Shown: piece by piece, positions 1 to 6,585 of the stretch
Layout: each line of letters begins with the position of its first letter
Position numbering within the stretch: the stretch's first letter is position 1
Source of the DNA: an uncultured Chitinophagaceae bacterium
Lineage (GTDB): Bacteria; Bacteroidota; Bacteroidia; Chitinophagales; Chitinophagaceae
Assembly: GCA_934502905.1 (NCBI GenBank)
Contig: CAKSVK010000181.1
Location: forward strand, 1-6,924
Direction of reading: 5' to 3'
DNA length: 6,924 nt
Notes under the pieces: model-generated
Database searches by the model: none
What the model saw: the letters and a program-made list of their open reading frames with translations, nothing else
What the model was told of the DNA's origin: nothing
Translations under genes and position numbers: made by a program

Positions 1-1995
1 GTTGCTGCCTGCTTCTATTTCATCATTTAGCACTTTTAAGTAACTCAGATCACCATTCAATGCACTCTTAAGTAAGGTAAGATAATAGTTTTCCCATTCC
101 GCATCGCTCATTGACTGCACCACGATATCGGAAGCTTTACTTCTTTCCAGAGTGCTTAAATAGGCCTGCACGTTAACAGGAAACTCCTGCATGCCGTATC
201 CCAGGTATTCCCTTATTTTATAAAACAAACGCTGGTTCAGCTCGGACGGGATGCTGCCGCGCTTTAACAGATGGTAGTAGTATTCGGCTTCTGCCACTGC
301 ATTTTCGTCCATTCTTTCTTTATAGTAGTTCAGGACCAGGAAGCTTATTTGCCTCGATTGCGGTACGTAATATTCCCTGATCAGGGCTTCGCACGCCTGC
401 CTTAAATCCTGCCTGAAAACAATTTCATCGTTTTCGGAAGCCACGGAAACAAGCATGGTTTCTTTTTTGAGCTCCATAAAAAGCTGTTGTGCATGGCTGT
501 CTGTTATCTCGCCCAATCCACATGGCTTTGCCAGCACATTTTTTATGATGTCTGCATTAATACGCCTGACCAACATTCCGGGTACCGCCAGCTTTCTTAC
601 TTCTTCAGAATGAATATGCTCCAATATGCGCTTAACAAGATATTCATTCTTTTGCTTTTTTACTTCAGCAAAATCATTCAGGCTTTCCGGGTTGGCTTTT
701 ACCATATTGGCGGCCAGATGCAACATCAAAGGCGTTCCTCCGAATTGATCGTAAATTTTGTTTGCAATTTCATCTGATGAAATCCCTGTATTCCGAATCA
801 GGGCAATTGCAGCTTCCCTGTCAAAGGAGGTTAAATTATATACCTGGAAATCATAATCGTCCATACGGGTATTCAACTCTGCCCGGCCCGAAAGTACAAG
901 CCGGATACGCGGTAAGTTTTCGGTAAGCTGGCGAATAAAAGACATGAAATTATTTAGCTCTTCCCTGGAGGACCGGAACTGCATTTCTTCAAAAGAATCC
1001 AGCACCAATAATACCGGCACGTTAATATCAGCAAGTTTATTGCCGTATTGGGAAATGATTTTATTGATTGCGTTGAATACGGAATCCCGTGTATTGGAAC
1101 CCGAAGATATGTACGCTGTTTTCGGGCTATTTTTTCTTTGCTTGTTATTTTTAAGAATAGTATCATATACCATCGAGGAGATATTGTCGAATATTTCCCT
1201 GTACGAGTTGTATTGAATACCCAGTTGTCGTAAACACTCAACCAACAGGGTAAGCGGCTCTTTGATATTGAAACCCGGAAGGTCGAAATCAATATAAACA
1301 AATGGCATTCTCTGACTACCCTTCTGTATGTTTTGCTCTAATAGAAACTTTGAAATAAGAGCAGACTTGCCCACCCCTCCTACCCCCTGAATGAATAAGG
1401 GCTTTTTATCATGCCACTTTATAACATTTCTTATAAAATTGGCAGCCATTCCTTTTAATGTTCTTGACGGCAACCAGTTTACATAGTCGTTAAGAAGGGC
1501 TAATTCAGAACGTCTTCCCGCAAAGCCGGTTGTGTTTTTTTCAAATATCCGAAAGAAATAACGCCTGTTCAGCTCGGTTTTTAATTGTTCTGCATCTAAA
1601 CCGCCGGGATGGATATTGCCAAGGCTGATGAGGTAAAAAATATCTTCGGTTGTCAACTCCTGCAGGCTTACACGGGGATTATCTATCACCTTCTCGATAA
1701 CATTTGAAAGGTCGGAATTTATATTAAGCCGTCGTATGGTATCTTTTATTGTATTACCCTTTATTTCGGCTGCTAAAATTTCATTGCGCACTTTTTCCTC
1801 AAGCGTATACACTTTTTCGGAGGAATCAAGTAACCGGGAACTGCTCTTCACGGATAACATGCTTTCTTCGTCGGCGGAATCAAAGTCACTGTCAGAAAAC
1901 CGGTAAAGCAGCGCTGCTTTTTTAAAAGCATCGTCATACCCTTGTTTTTCAGGCATCGGGCTAAACAGGTGATCAATATTCAAACTGTTTTGCAT
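1..1995 (-). CDS. STAND-class P-loop ATPase (NACHT/NB-ARC-like), C-terminus beyond window
   Basis: This is the likely sensor and switch ATPase of the operon. The frame is open from an ATG at 1995 to the left edge (665 codons, no stop), so the C-terminus is missing. Residues 1-150 are a mostly helical region I cannot assign. A 'FAGRRSEL' segment (158-165) marks the usual entry into STAND modules. Walker A is GVGGVGKS (204-211), with K210 and S211 intact. Walker B is VLLVLDSFEE (328-337), with D333 and acidic E336/E337. Sensor 1 is LVLSGR (366-371), and GGTPL (419-423) is the GxP motif that ends the STAND ATPase core. Residues of about 460-545 look like a winged helix. Residues 545-665 are amphipathic helices compatible with the start of a TPR-like sensor array. 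The start lies 1 nt after the TGA of the iSTAND gene and has no Shine-Dalgarno, so translation is probably coupled. The STAND call is strong; the NACHT versus NB-ARC subclass and the ligand are unknown. Confidence 0.9.
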   Translation of the reverse strand, partial: MQNSLNIDHLFSPMPEKQGYDDAFKKAALLYRFSDSDFDSADEESMLSVKSSSRLLDSSEKVYTLEEKVRNEILAAEIKGNTIKDTIRRLNINSDLSNVIEKVIDNPRVSLQELTTEDIFYLISLGNIHPGGLDAEQLKTELNRRYFFRIFEKNTTGFAGRRSELALLNDYVNWLPSRTLKGMAANFIRNVIKWHDKKPLFIQGVGGVGKSALISKFLLEQNIQKGSQRMPFVYIDFDLPGFNIKEPLTLLVECLRQLGIQYNSYREIFDNISSMVYDTILKNNKQRKNSPKTAYISSGSNTRDSVFNAINKIISQYGNKLADINVPVLLVLDSFEEMQFRSSREELNNFMSFIRQLTENLPRIRLVLSGRAELNTRMDDYDFQVYNLTSFDREAAIALIRNTGISSDEIANKIYDQFGGTPLMLHLAANMVKANPESLNDFAEVKKQKNEYLVKRILEHIHSEEVRKLAVPGMLVRRINADIIKNVLAKPCGLGEITDSHAQQLFMELKKETMLVSVASENDEIVFRQDLRQACEALIREYYVPQSRQISFLVLNYYKERMDENAVAEAEYYYHLLKRGSIPSELNQRLFYKIREYLGYGMQEFPVNVQAYLSTLERSKASDIVVQSMSDAEWENYYLTLLKSALNGDLSYLKVLNDEIEAGSN

Positions 1996-1996
1996 G

Positions 1997-3073
1997 TCAC
2001 AATTGTTTGATATGGTAAAGATGGTTGTTTATTACCGTACCTACCTGGCTGATGTTAACAGATACGCCATCATCGGGAGTCACGAAAAGCCTGGGATATA
2101 CCTGGCTGTAATAATCTTCAAATGTAATTTGTTGGCCGCTAAGGGAAGTGATGATCTTATCCCGGTACTTTTTAAAGATCAGCTGAAAACACTCCTCCAC
2201 GTTTTTCCTGGAAATCTCGCTGTTGTTTATGGAGTAGAATTCGCAGCCGTTTCTAACCTGTATCCAATTAGGTATGGCATCGTAATTCAGTCCCGCAAAA
2301 ATAAATAAACAATTGTAGGACTGTTCAATAAGCTGGTAGATCAGTTGATAAATCTCATCGGCAATTACATGCACCTTGTGAAAATCGTGAAAGAAAAAAA
2401 CAGGAAACATGCTCCTGTTTTGGGCATAATCCTTCAAGGCGGTACCCAATCGTATAAATTTGATATGTTCTTCCGCCTGCGTGGTAGAGTCCTTCCCTAT
2501 TTTCTCCAGCATTATTTCAATGATGCTGGAGCTTTTATTGGTCGCCGGATTATTGAGCAACCTTTCCATATTAATGGAAATAATGTTGATGTTGCTATCG
2601 CTGTTTAACCTGGAGAAGTGATAAAGAAAATTTTGTAAGTACGACATGCCTGACTTCTCTTCCCCTTTTACAAACAGGGCATTTGTCGATATCTTTTTAA
2701 TATGCGATATTACTTTTTTCCTGAAATCATCTCTCCGCAAAAAGGAAAAGCTGCCATCCTGGATAAGACATTCCAATCCAAGTTTTGACATGGCAAGTGC
2801 ACTGTTCTCGTCCTGCAGTATTTTGTCGATCAGCTCCAGAATATTCGTTATTATTTTTGCCTTTTCTACCTGTGCGTCGGTATCGGAAATAATGCCATTT
2901 CCTATACGTTCTTTCAGTCCGTGAAAAGCTGCCTTATTATTCACAATGATATTTTCCTGGCGAAGGGAAAGAAATTCCGCCAATTGCTTTTCCATAAACA
3001 GGAAAGCATCGTCAATCTTACTTTGCGCGAGCAATTTCCGTATTTGCTCCAGTTTTTCTCTCATTGTCATCAT
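1997..3073 (-). CDS. EAD-iSTAND protein: effector-associated domain plus P-loop domain lacking the Walker A lysine
   Basis: A 358-aa cytoplasmic protein. Residues 5-86 fit the effector-associated domain pattern (closest to EAD11 as I recall it): a helix around 'IRKLLAQSKIDDAF', then 'LKERIGNGIISDTDAQ' and 'ILELIDKI'. EADs are small helical adaptors that pair like with like to join effectors to STAND ATPases. From about residue 100 there is a P-loop-like domain. The strand 'NALFVKG' leads into GEEKSGMS (137-144), where the invariant Walker A lysine is Met143. The Walker B-like strand PVFFFHDF (224-231) keeps D230, and 'CLFIFAGL' (255-262) sits where sensor 1 is expected. This matches the inactive-STAND (iSTAND) type, so nucleotide hydrolysis is unlikely. 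There are three clustered start codons (MMTM; ATGs at 3073, 3070 and 3064). The first was taken, and the true start could be any of them. It begins 9 nt after the preceding stop and ends 1 nt before the active STAND gene, so the two may form a hetero-complex. Confidence 0.85.
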   Translation of the reverse strand: MMTMREKLEQIRKLLAQSKIDDAFLFMEKQLAEFLSLRQENIIVNNKAAFHGLKERIGNGIISDTDAQVEKAKIITNILELIDKILQDENSALAMSKLGLECLIQDGSFSFLRRDDFRKKVISHIKKISTNALFVKGEEKSGMSYLQNFLYHFSRLNSDSNINIISINMERLLNNPATNKSSSIIEIMLEKIGKDSTTQAEEHIKFIRLGTALKDYAQNRSMFPVFFFHDFHKVHVIADEIYQLIYQLIEQSYNCLFIFAGLNYDAIPNWIQVRNGCEFYSINNSEISRKNVEECFQLIFKKYRDKIITSLSGQQITFEDYYSQVYPRLFVTPDDGVSVNISQVGTVINNHLYHIKQL

Positions 3074-3082
3074 CGCCGGCTT

Positions 3083-3826
3083 TTAGATCTCAAGATCTGC
3101 AATGTAATCAGCCTTGTCGCTTAGCTTGGCTTTTATCTGCTCCCGGTACCCGTCATAGACACCTGCATTCAGTGTTGCTTTCGCAAGGCTGTATTTGAGG
3201 TCTGCATCTTTTTTTACTGATGTAAAAAAGAGTATTTTGGTAATGGTGGTCCTGGTGGTTAATACGAAAGCATTTGCAGTTAACGAAACCACTCCCCTCT
3301 CCTCATTCGCAACGCCCAGTTGAAAGCTGCCTTTATGTAAAGTATGTGTATTTCTTTCAAAGAAGGTTATTCTGTTGTCGCCGTCGGCCATATTTTTAAC
3401 TGCCTCCAGCGTTTTTATCAGGATAGCAAGTTGCGTACCCGTTACTGCCGCCCCCAGAATTTCCAGTATGGCTTTATCCACTTCAAATTTGGTCTTGCCG
3501 GATTCAAAAATGCTAAAGTCATTTCCTTCCCATACCCATCCCACATTTTCCAGTACCTCAAAGTATTTCTTATACCATTCAAAAATATTATCTTCATTCG
3601 GAAACGCTTTGGTGGCGGCTCTTTGCGCCAACAAAAGAGAGTTGAGCACGTCTTCCCTGCCCTGAACCGAAAGCCCGGCGGCAAAAGATTGCAGGCCTTT
3701 GTATACCAGGTAACCGGCATCTGCTGCTTCATTGGATGAAGCAAGACTTTCCAGCCCGTTGCTTTCCAGGGGATGGGTAACGCGGGCAAGCTCTAATCCG
3801 GAAATGTAGTCTGAATTTGAACACAT
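3083..3826 (-). CDS. unrecognised 247-aa protein, candidate effector or protease substrate of the EAD/STAND operon
   Basis: I do not recognise a family. The protein begins 'MCSNSDYISGLELARV', with a cysteine at position 2 and no signal peptide. The N-terminal half is predicted helical. Residues 116-143 form a rather hydrophobic helical stretch with a small Gly/Ala/Thr break ('LGAAVTGTQLAILI'). Residues 152-203 alternate in a beta-rich way ('ITFFERNTHTLHKGSFQLGV', 'TTITKILFF'). Residues 208-243 are again helical and charged. The frame continues upstream to an ATG at 3985, but that would overlap the amidohydrolase gene by 131 nt and add an aromatic, cysteine-rich segment of shadow type. The ATG at 3826, 28 nt after the amidohydrolase stop, was chosen. 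The following stop (3083) is 9 nt from the iSTAND gene. It sits inside a tight operon with a protease, a hydrolase and two STAND-type proteins, so a role as effector, pore former or cleavage target is plausible, but this rests on position only. Confidence 0.8.
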   Translation of the reverse strand: MCSNSDYISGLELARVTHPLESNGLESLASSNEAADAGYLVYKGLQSFAAGLSVQGREDVLNSLLLAQRAATKAFPNEDNIFEWYKKYFEVLENVGWVWEGNDFSIFESGKTKFEVDKAILEILGAAVTGTQLAILIKTLEAVKNMADGDNRITFFERNTHTLHKGSFQLGVANEERGVVSLTANAFVLTTRTTITKILFFTSVKKDADLKYSLAKATLNAGVYDGYREQIKAKLSDKADYIADLEI

Positions 3827-3854
3827 AGTTTGAGCGTTTTTTATTATAAATGAA

Positions 3855-5168
3855 TTACAGTGAAAGATAAGCCCGTGGTACTTTGCATAACAGGTGATCC
3901 ATATGCTTATCCATTTGCCGGCAAAACTGCCGTTGCATTCCCAATAGATCTGCCGACGGCACCACCACCCAATAGTCTGTTCCAAACATCACTTTTTCCC
4001 TTATGTCCGGTCTCTCATCCAGTTCTTTTTGAAACTGGTTAAATGTTTTGCGATCGGCAACATTATAAGAGAAATCGGCAAACACCTTCCAGTCAGGATT
4101 TAAAAGCATTTCTTTTATCTTATCGATCCTCGGATGCGCTCCTGATTTTTCATACTCTTCCCAATCGGTATTGCCACTAAAATGTGCCAGGTTGAGCCTG
4201 AGATTTTTGTGCTTTTTTAATACCGGTTCCCACAATACGGGATCATTCAAATACCTGGCCCTGGCAATCCGCGTAGCGCCCGGAATACGAAATGCCTGGA
4301 ACGCCCCGTCCTTTTTGATCCGGATATCTTTCTCGAAAGTAGATACGCTTTCTCCCCCGCAGTGTGTAAGCACAGGAATATTTTTCTCCTCACATATCTG
4401 AAAAATGGGATCTAACCGCTCATCCTCCGGCAGGTATCCCAAAGACGGGTAACATTTCACGCCAAAGAATGGCGTCTCAGGATCGGTGAAGGCGTCCAGG
4501 AACAAGCTGTATAAGTTCTCTTTTCTATCTGCATGATCAGCTCTCCGGGGGTCGACGGCTAAAAAAGGAAGTACCGGGCGTTTTTGGGCAATATCTTTAA
4601 TTTCGTTTACCTGATCCAGTATTCTTTTTGCAGGAGCCTTTCCCCACCCTGTTTCCAGGTCCATCATCAATACGCCTAATACCATTGGCCTGTTTTGGTA
4701 TTCGTCCAGGGTATTGACGGAAAAATTTGTATTGTAAAAATCCAGGATCTCCAGCATGTTTTTTTTCCTGAAAACAATACTGTAAGCGTCCCTGATCTTA
4801 TTGCTGAGAAATTCTACAGAACTGGTGACTTCCACCACGGATTCAAGCTCTTCCTCCACCTTTTCCCAATTGACGGAATGGTCAATATCACCGGATTCCA
4901 TCATCGCATAAATTTCTTCCTCTTCCTTATTGATCAAAAGATCCTTATCGCCCAGGGATTCAAAGGAAAAAAAATCACTCAACTTGCTTTTACCGATCTT
5001 CAGCAACAGGTAACCAATGGTAATACACCGCTTGTCAAATACATGTGTATGCACGTCTATAATGCAATCATCCCGTTCCAACGCCTGCCTGGCCTTTTCA
5101 CTGAGCCTGTCTGCCGGCTTTTCTGCGATCCGTTGTCTGGCAGTCTCTAAAAATGTATTGATATTCAT
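3855..5168 (-). CDS. amidohydrolase-superfamily (amidohydrolase-2-like) metal-dependent hydrolase
   Basis: A 437-aa TIM-barrel metallohydrolase of the amidohydrolase superfamily. The first-strand metal motif is IIDVHTH (36-42), with H40 and H42. Further conserved positions are K238 in FFGVKCYP, a candidate bridging lysine; H269 in VLTHC; H329 in LNLAHFSGN; and D398 in MFGTDYW, the last-strand catalytic aspartate. The full ligand set is present, so it is probably active, and there is no signal peptide, so it is cytoplasmic. Between strand 1 and the next barrel strand (about residues 45-160) there is a long helical, acidic insertion, including EEEEIYAMM and a VEEELESVVEV run. Family members usually hydrolyse or decarboxylate small molecules; the substrate here cannot be read from sequence. 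The ATG at 5168 follows the protease stop by 16 nt. A second ATG at 5175 is out of frame. No Shine-Dalgarno is visible. It may be an effector that consumes a cellular metabolite, or a modifier of the system's signal; both are inferences from context. Confidence 0.85.
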   Translation of the reverse strand: MNINTFLETARQRIAEKPADRLSEKARQALERDDCIIDVHTHVFDKRCITIGYLLLKIGKSKLSDFFSFESLGDKDLLINKEEEEIYAMMESGDIDHSVNWEKVEEELESVVEVTSSVEFLSNKIRDAYSIVFRKKNMLEILDFYNTNFSVNTLDEYQNRPMVLGVLMMDLETGWGKAPAKRILDQVNEIKDIAQKRPVLPFLAVDPRRADHADRKENLYSLFLDAFTDPETPFFGVKCYPSLGYLPEDERLDPIFQICEEKNIPVLTHCGGESVSTFEKDIRIKKDGAFQAFRIPGATRIARARYLNDPVLWEPVLKKHKNLRLNLAHFSGNTDWEEYEKSGAHPRIDKIKEMLLNPDWKVFADFSYNVADRKTFNQFQKELDERPDIREKVMFGTDYWVVVPSADLLGMQRQFCRQMDKHMDHLLCKVPRAYLSL

Positions 5169-5184
5169 AGTTCATGATTTAGAA

Positions 5185-6195
5185 TTATTTATTCCTTCTC
5201 TCTTGAATGTCGTCCAATACATCTTTTATCGGAATACCTTCGTTGGCTGCTACCTTGCTTCCGCCTTCCTCCACAACATATCCGCCTTCCTCAAGCGTCT
5301 TTCCTGCATGGTGCAAAGCCACTACCTTCCAGTCTGCATTAAAAACCGGCGAGCCACTTGAGCCCTTTTGCGTATCGGTGGTATAGTATATCCTGTTATT
5401 ATATTTGCCAATGATGGTATTAGCGGTAAGTGCTATTTGCTTTGTTTCGCCGAGGGCATGTTGTATGATAACTACATTATCATCTATCCCGGGTTCAGCG
5501 CGTTCCAGCTCTACGTAGCCCCATTCCGTAACGCCCGCGCCGGCCACCTTTATGCAGGCGTAGTCCAGCTTATCAATAGGGCTTCCAATAAAAGTATCCG
5601 GCTCAAGCCTGAACTCAGTGGTTTTTCTAACTGCCCCCATAATGTCTTCTTCGTAATCAAAAATGATCTTCGTACCGGCAGCTTTGTCTTTGTTGGGCAA
5701 CACGTGATAGTTGGTGATCAAATAACCGTCTTTTATCATAAACCCTGTTCCTTTTTCCCCGTCGGAGCGCACTACCTGGCACACGCTTTTGGCAGCTTTC
5801 AGTCCTTTTTCCAGCCAGTTTATTTTAAGCAAATTATTCTTCGATCCTATTATCTTTTCAAGCGCCTCTTTGTTTTCGAGCTCGTAAAAAGCAGTGCTGC
5901 CAAGGCTGCCTAATAATTTATTGGTCTGGATGGTTTGGGGTATCCTGTTTTGCACGAGGTATAATGCGTTTTGGGCGATCTGCGCAGTCTGTACATTTGC
6001 ATCTGCTGCTGAAATAAGCTGTGCGGCAGTTTTGTTCTGCACCTCGTTAATCCTTGCCAGGTTTAACACAATGGTATTATTGATATCATTGGAAAGAGAG
6101 CCAAACTTCTGTTTGGAAAATTCCAAAGCCTCTTTCGTTCTTCCTTCAATGATCAGCTGTTCTATTAACCTGGCAAACTCCTGATACAGATCCAT
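5185..6195 (-). CDS. EAD-fused trypsin-fold serine protease (Trypsin_2/V8-like)
   Basis: A 336-aa cytoplasmic protease that opens the operon. Residues 5-82 form an effector-associated domain of the same type as in the iSTAND protein: 'LIEQLIIEGRTKEAL' at the start, 'LNLARINEVQN' and 'LISAADAN' in the middle, a closing helix to about 82. A linker (83-135) joins it to a chymotrypsin-fold domain (136-330). The catalytic triad is readable: H164 in LITNYHVL, D211 in DKLDYACIKV, and S280 in KGSSGSPVF. The region after the serine (VVALHHAG) is typical of bacterial members. D274 lies six residues before S280, the place of trypsin's S1 Asp189, so cleavage after Lys/Arg is possible. There is no signal peptide, as expected for an intracellular conflict-system effector rather than a secreted protease. 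The ATG at 6195 has no Shine-Dalgarno but is preceded by an AT-rich promoter region. EAD-trypsin fusions are a known architecture in STAND conflict systems; the substrate here is unknown, with operon neighbours as the first candidates. Confidence 0.9.
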   Translation of the reverse strand: MDLYQEFARLIEQLIIEGRTKEALEFSKQKFGSLSNDINNTIVLNLARINEVQNKTAAQLISAADANVQTAQIAQNALYLVQNRIPQTIQTNKLLGSLGSTAFYELENKEALEKIIGSKNNLLKINWLEKGLKAAKSVCQVVRSDGEKGTGFMIKDGYLITNYHVLPNKDKAAGTKIIFDYEEDIMGAVRKTTEFRLEPDTFIGSPIDKLDYACIKVAGAGVTEWGYVELERAEPGIDDNVVIIQHALGETKQIALTANTIIGKYNNRIYYTTDTQKGSSGSPVFNADWKVVALHHAGKTLEEGGYVVEEGGSKVAANEGIPIKDVLDDIQERRNK

Positions 6196-6259
6196 ATAAT
6201 AATGTTTAGAGATGATGCGAAGGGGTACTTATTATGTCTGGGTATCAGTATTAATATAT

Positions 6260-6290
6260 TAAAAATAATTTAATAAGTTTACTTTTTAAA
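6260..6290 (-). promoter_or_regulatory. candidate Bacteroidota-type promoter of the five-gene operon
   Basis: On the minus strand TATTTTTA (6267-6260) matches the Bacteroidota -7 consensus TAnnTTTG at all positions but the last. A T-rich element, TTTA (6290-6287), lies 19 nt upstream where the -33 TTTG/TTG box is expected. The predicted leader would be about 60 nt before the ATG at 6195. The surrounding DNA is so AT-rich that partial matches are easy to find, so the exact boxes are uncertain. That the operon promoter lies between 6196 and 6300 is more likely than this precise placement. Confidence 0.3.
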
Positions 6291-6301
6291 ATAAATTATT
6301 T
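6263..6301. repeat. perfect 10-bp inverted repeat, 19-nt spacer, in the operon leader
   Basis: AAATAATTTA (6263-6272) is exactly complementary to TAAATTATTT (6292-6301), with a 19-nt spacer. It overlaps the candidate promoter elements, so it could be an operator for a dimeric repressor or an RNA/DNA hairpin. Low sequence complexity makes a chance match possible. Confidence 0.45.
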
Positions 6302-6302
6302 A

Positions 6303-6320
6303 ACCCGTAAAGAAGCGGGT
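6303..6320 (-). terminator. small GC hairpin followed by an AT-rich tract
   Basis: ACCCG (6303-6307) and CGGGT (6316-6320) form a 5-bp stem with an 8-nt loop. Read on the minus strand, the stem is followed by TTAAATAATTTATTTT. This could be a weak intrinsic terminator insulating the operon from transcription arriving from the symE-like remnant. The stem is short and the tail is not a clean T-run. Confidence 0.3.
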
Positions 6321-6397
6321 ATGATACAGGAACGGAACCAGGAAAAGTTATCTTTCCCGGCCGGAGAAAAGGGAAATACGACTCCCGGCTTTCCGCT

Positions 6398-6585
6398 TTA
6401 TTCGTACCCCTCAAACCTTTGTTCCCGGGCAAGGGTAATGGTCAGTCGCTGGTCTTCGCAGGTGATATCCACCACATGACCGGCGCGGAAACCGGTTTCC
6501 GCCAGCCATTTGCCGGTTAGGTTGATGATGGGTAGCATGAACTGAAACAACGCCGGAATGCCTTGTTGTATACGGTGAGCTTTCT
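6398..6585 (-). pseudogene. frameshifted remnant of a SymE-family (SpoVT/AbrB-fold) toxin
   Basis: The minus strand ending in TAA at 6400-6398 encodes 'LPIINLTGKWLAETGF' followed by 'RAGHVVDITCEDQRLTITLA'. This is the core of SymE-like toxins; E. coli SymE has PAITLKGQWLEAAGF with the same downstream pattern. The N-terminal strand that normally precedes this core, RKLTVYNKAF (from 6585), is present but in another frame. The two pieces are joined over about 12 residues, the spacing seen in E. coli SymE, if one frame is restored near 6540-6550. In the RKLTV frame there is no ATG, GTG or TTG back to the stop at 6696-6694, so the start is also lost. An ATG at 6538 would give an intact 46-aa core peptide, which may be all that can be translated. 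SymE is a type I toxin controlled by antisense RNA in E. coli; no such RNA was identified here. Confidence 0.6.

Noticed and set aside
3344..3739. 131-codon plus-strand open frame
   Set aside because: Antisense to the 247-aa gene, and overlaps another equally open shadow frame (3375-3665).
3083..3826. Bacterial gasdermin identity for the 247-aa protein
   Set aside because: Length, an early cysteine and a neighbouring protease are suggestive, but I see no gasdermin N-terminal sequence pattern, so it is not called as such.
3827..3985. Upstream extension of the 247-aa gene to the ATG at 3985
   Set aside because: It would overlap the amidohydrolase coding sequence by 131 nt, and the extra residues look like an out-of-frame translation. 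The ATG at 3826 gives normal operon spacing.
4695..5150. 151-codon plus-strand open frame
   Set aside because: Antisense to the amidohydrolase N-terminal half, with no recognisable motif and no leader of its own.
5368..5913. 181-codon plus-strand open frame
   Set aside because: It lies antisense to the protease gene, whose triad and EAD are clear. Its translation has no recognisable motif and is rich in cysteine and aromatic residues typical of shadow frames.
6353..6376. TTTCCC/GGGAAA inverted repeat with a 12-nt loop as a terminator of the symE-like remnant
   Set aside because: Only six base pairs, a long loop and no following T-run on either strand.
6321..6479. 52-aa plus-strand open frame starting at ATG 6321
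   Set aside because: Antisense to the symE-like core, low-complexity composition, no recognisable motif.
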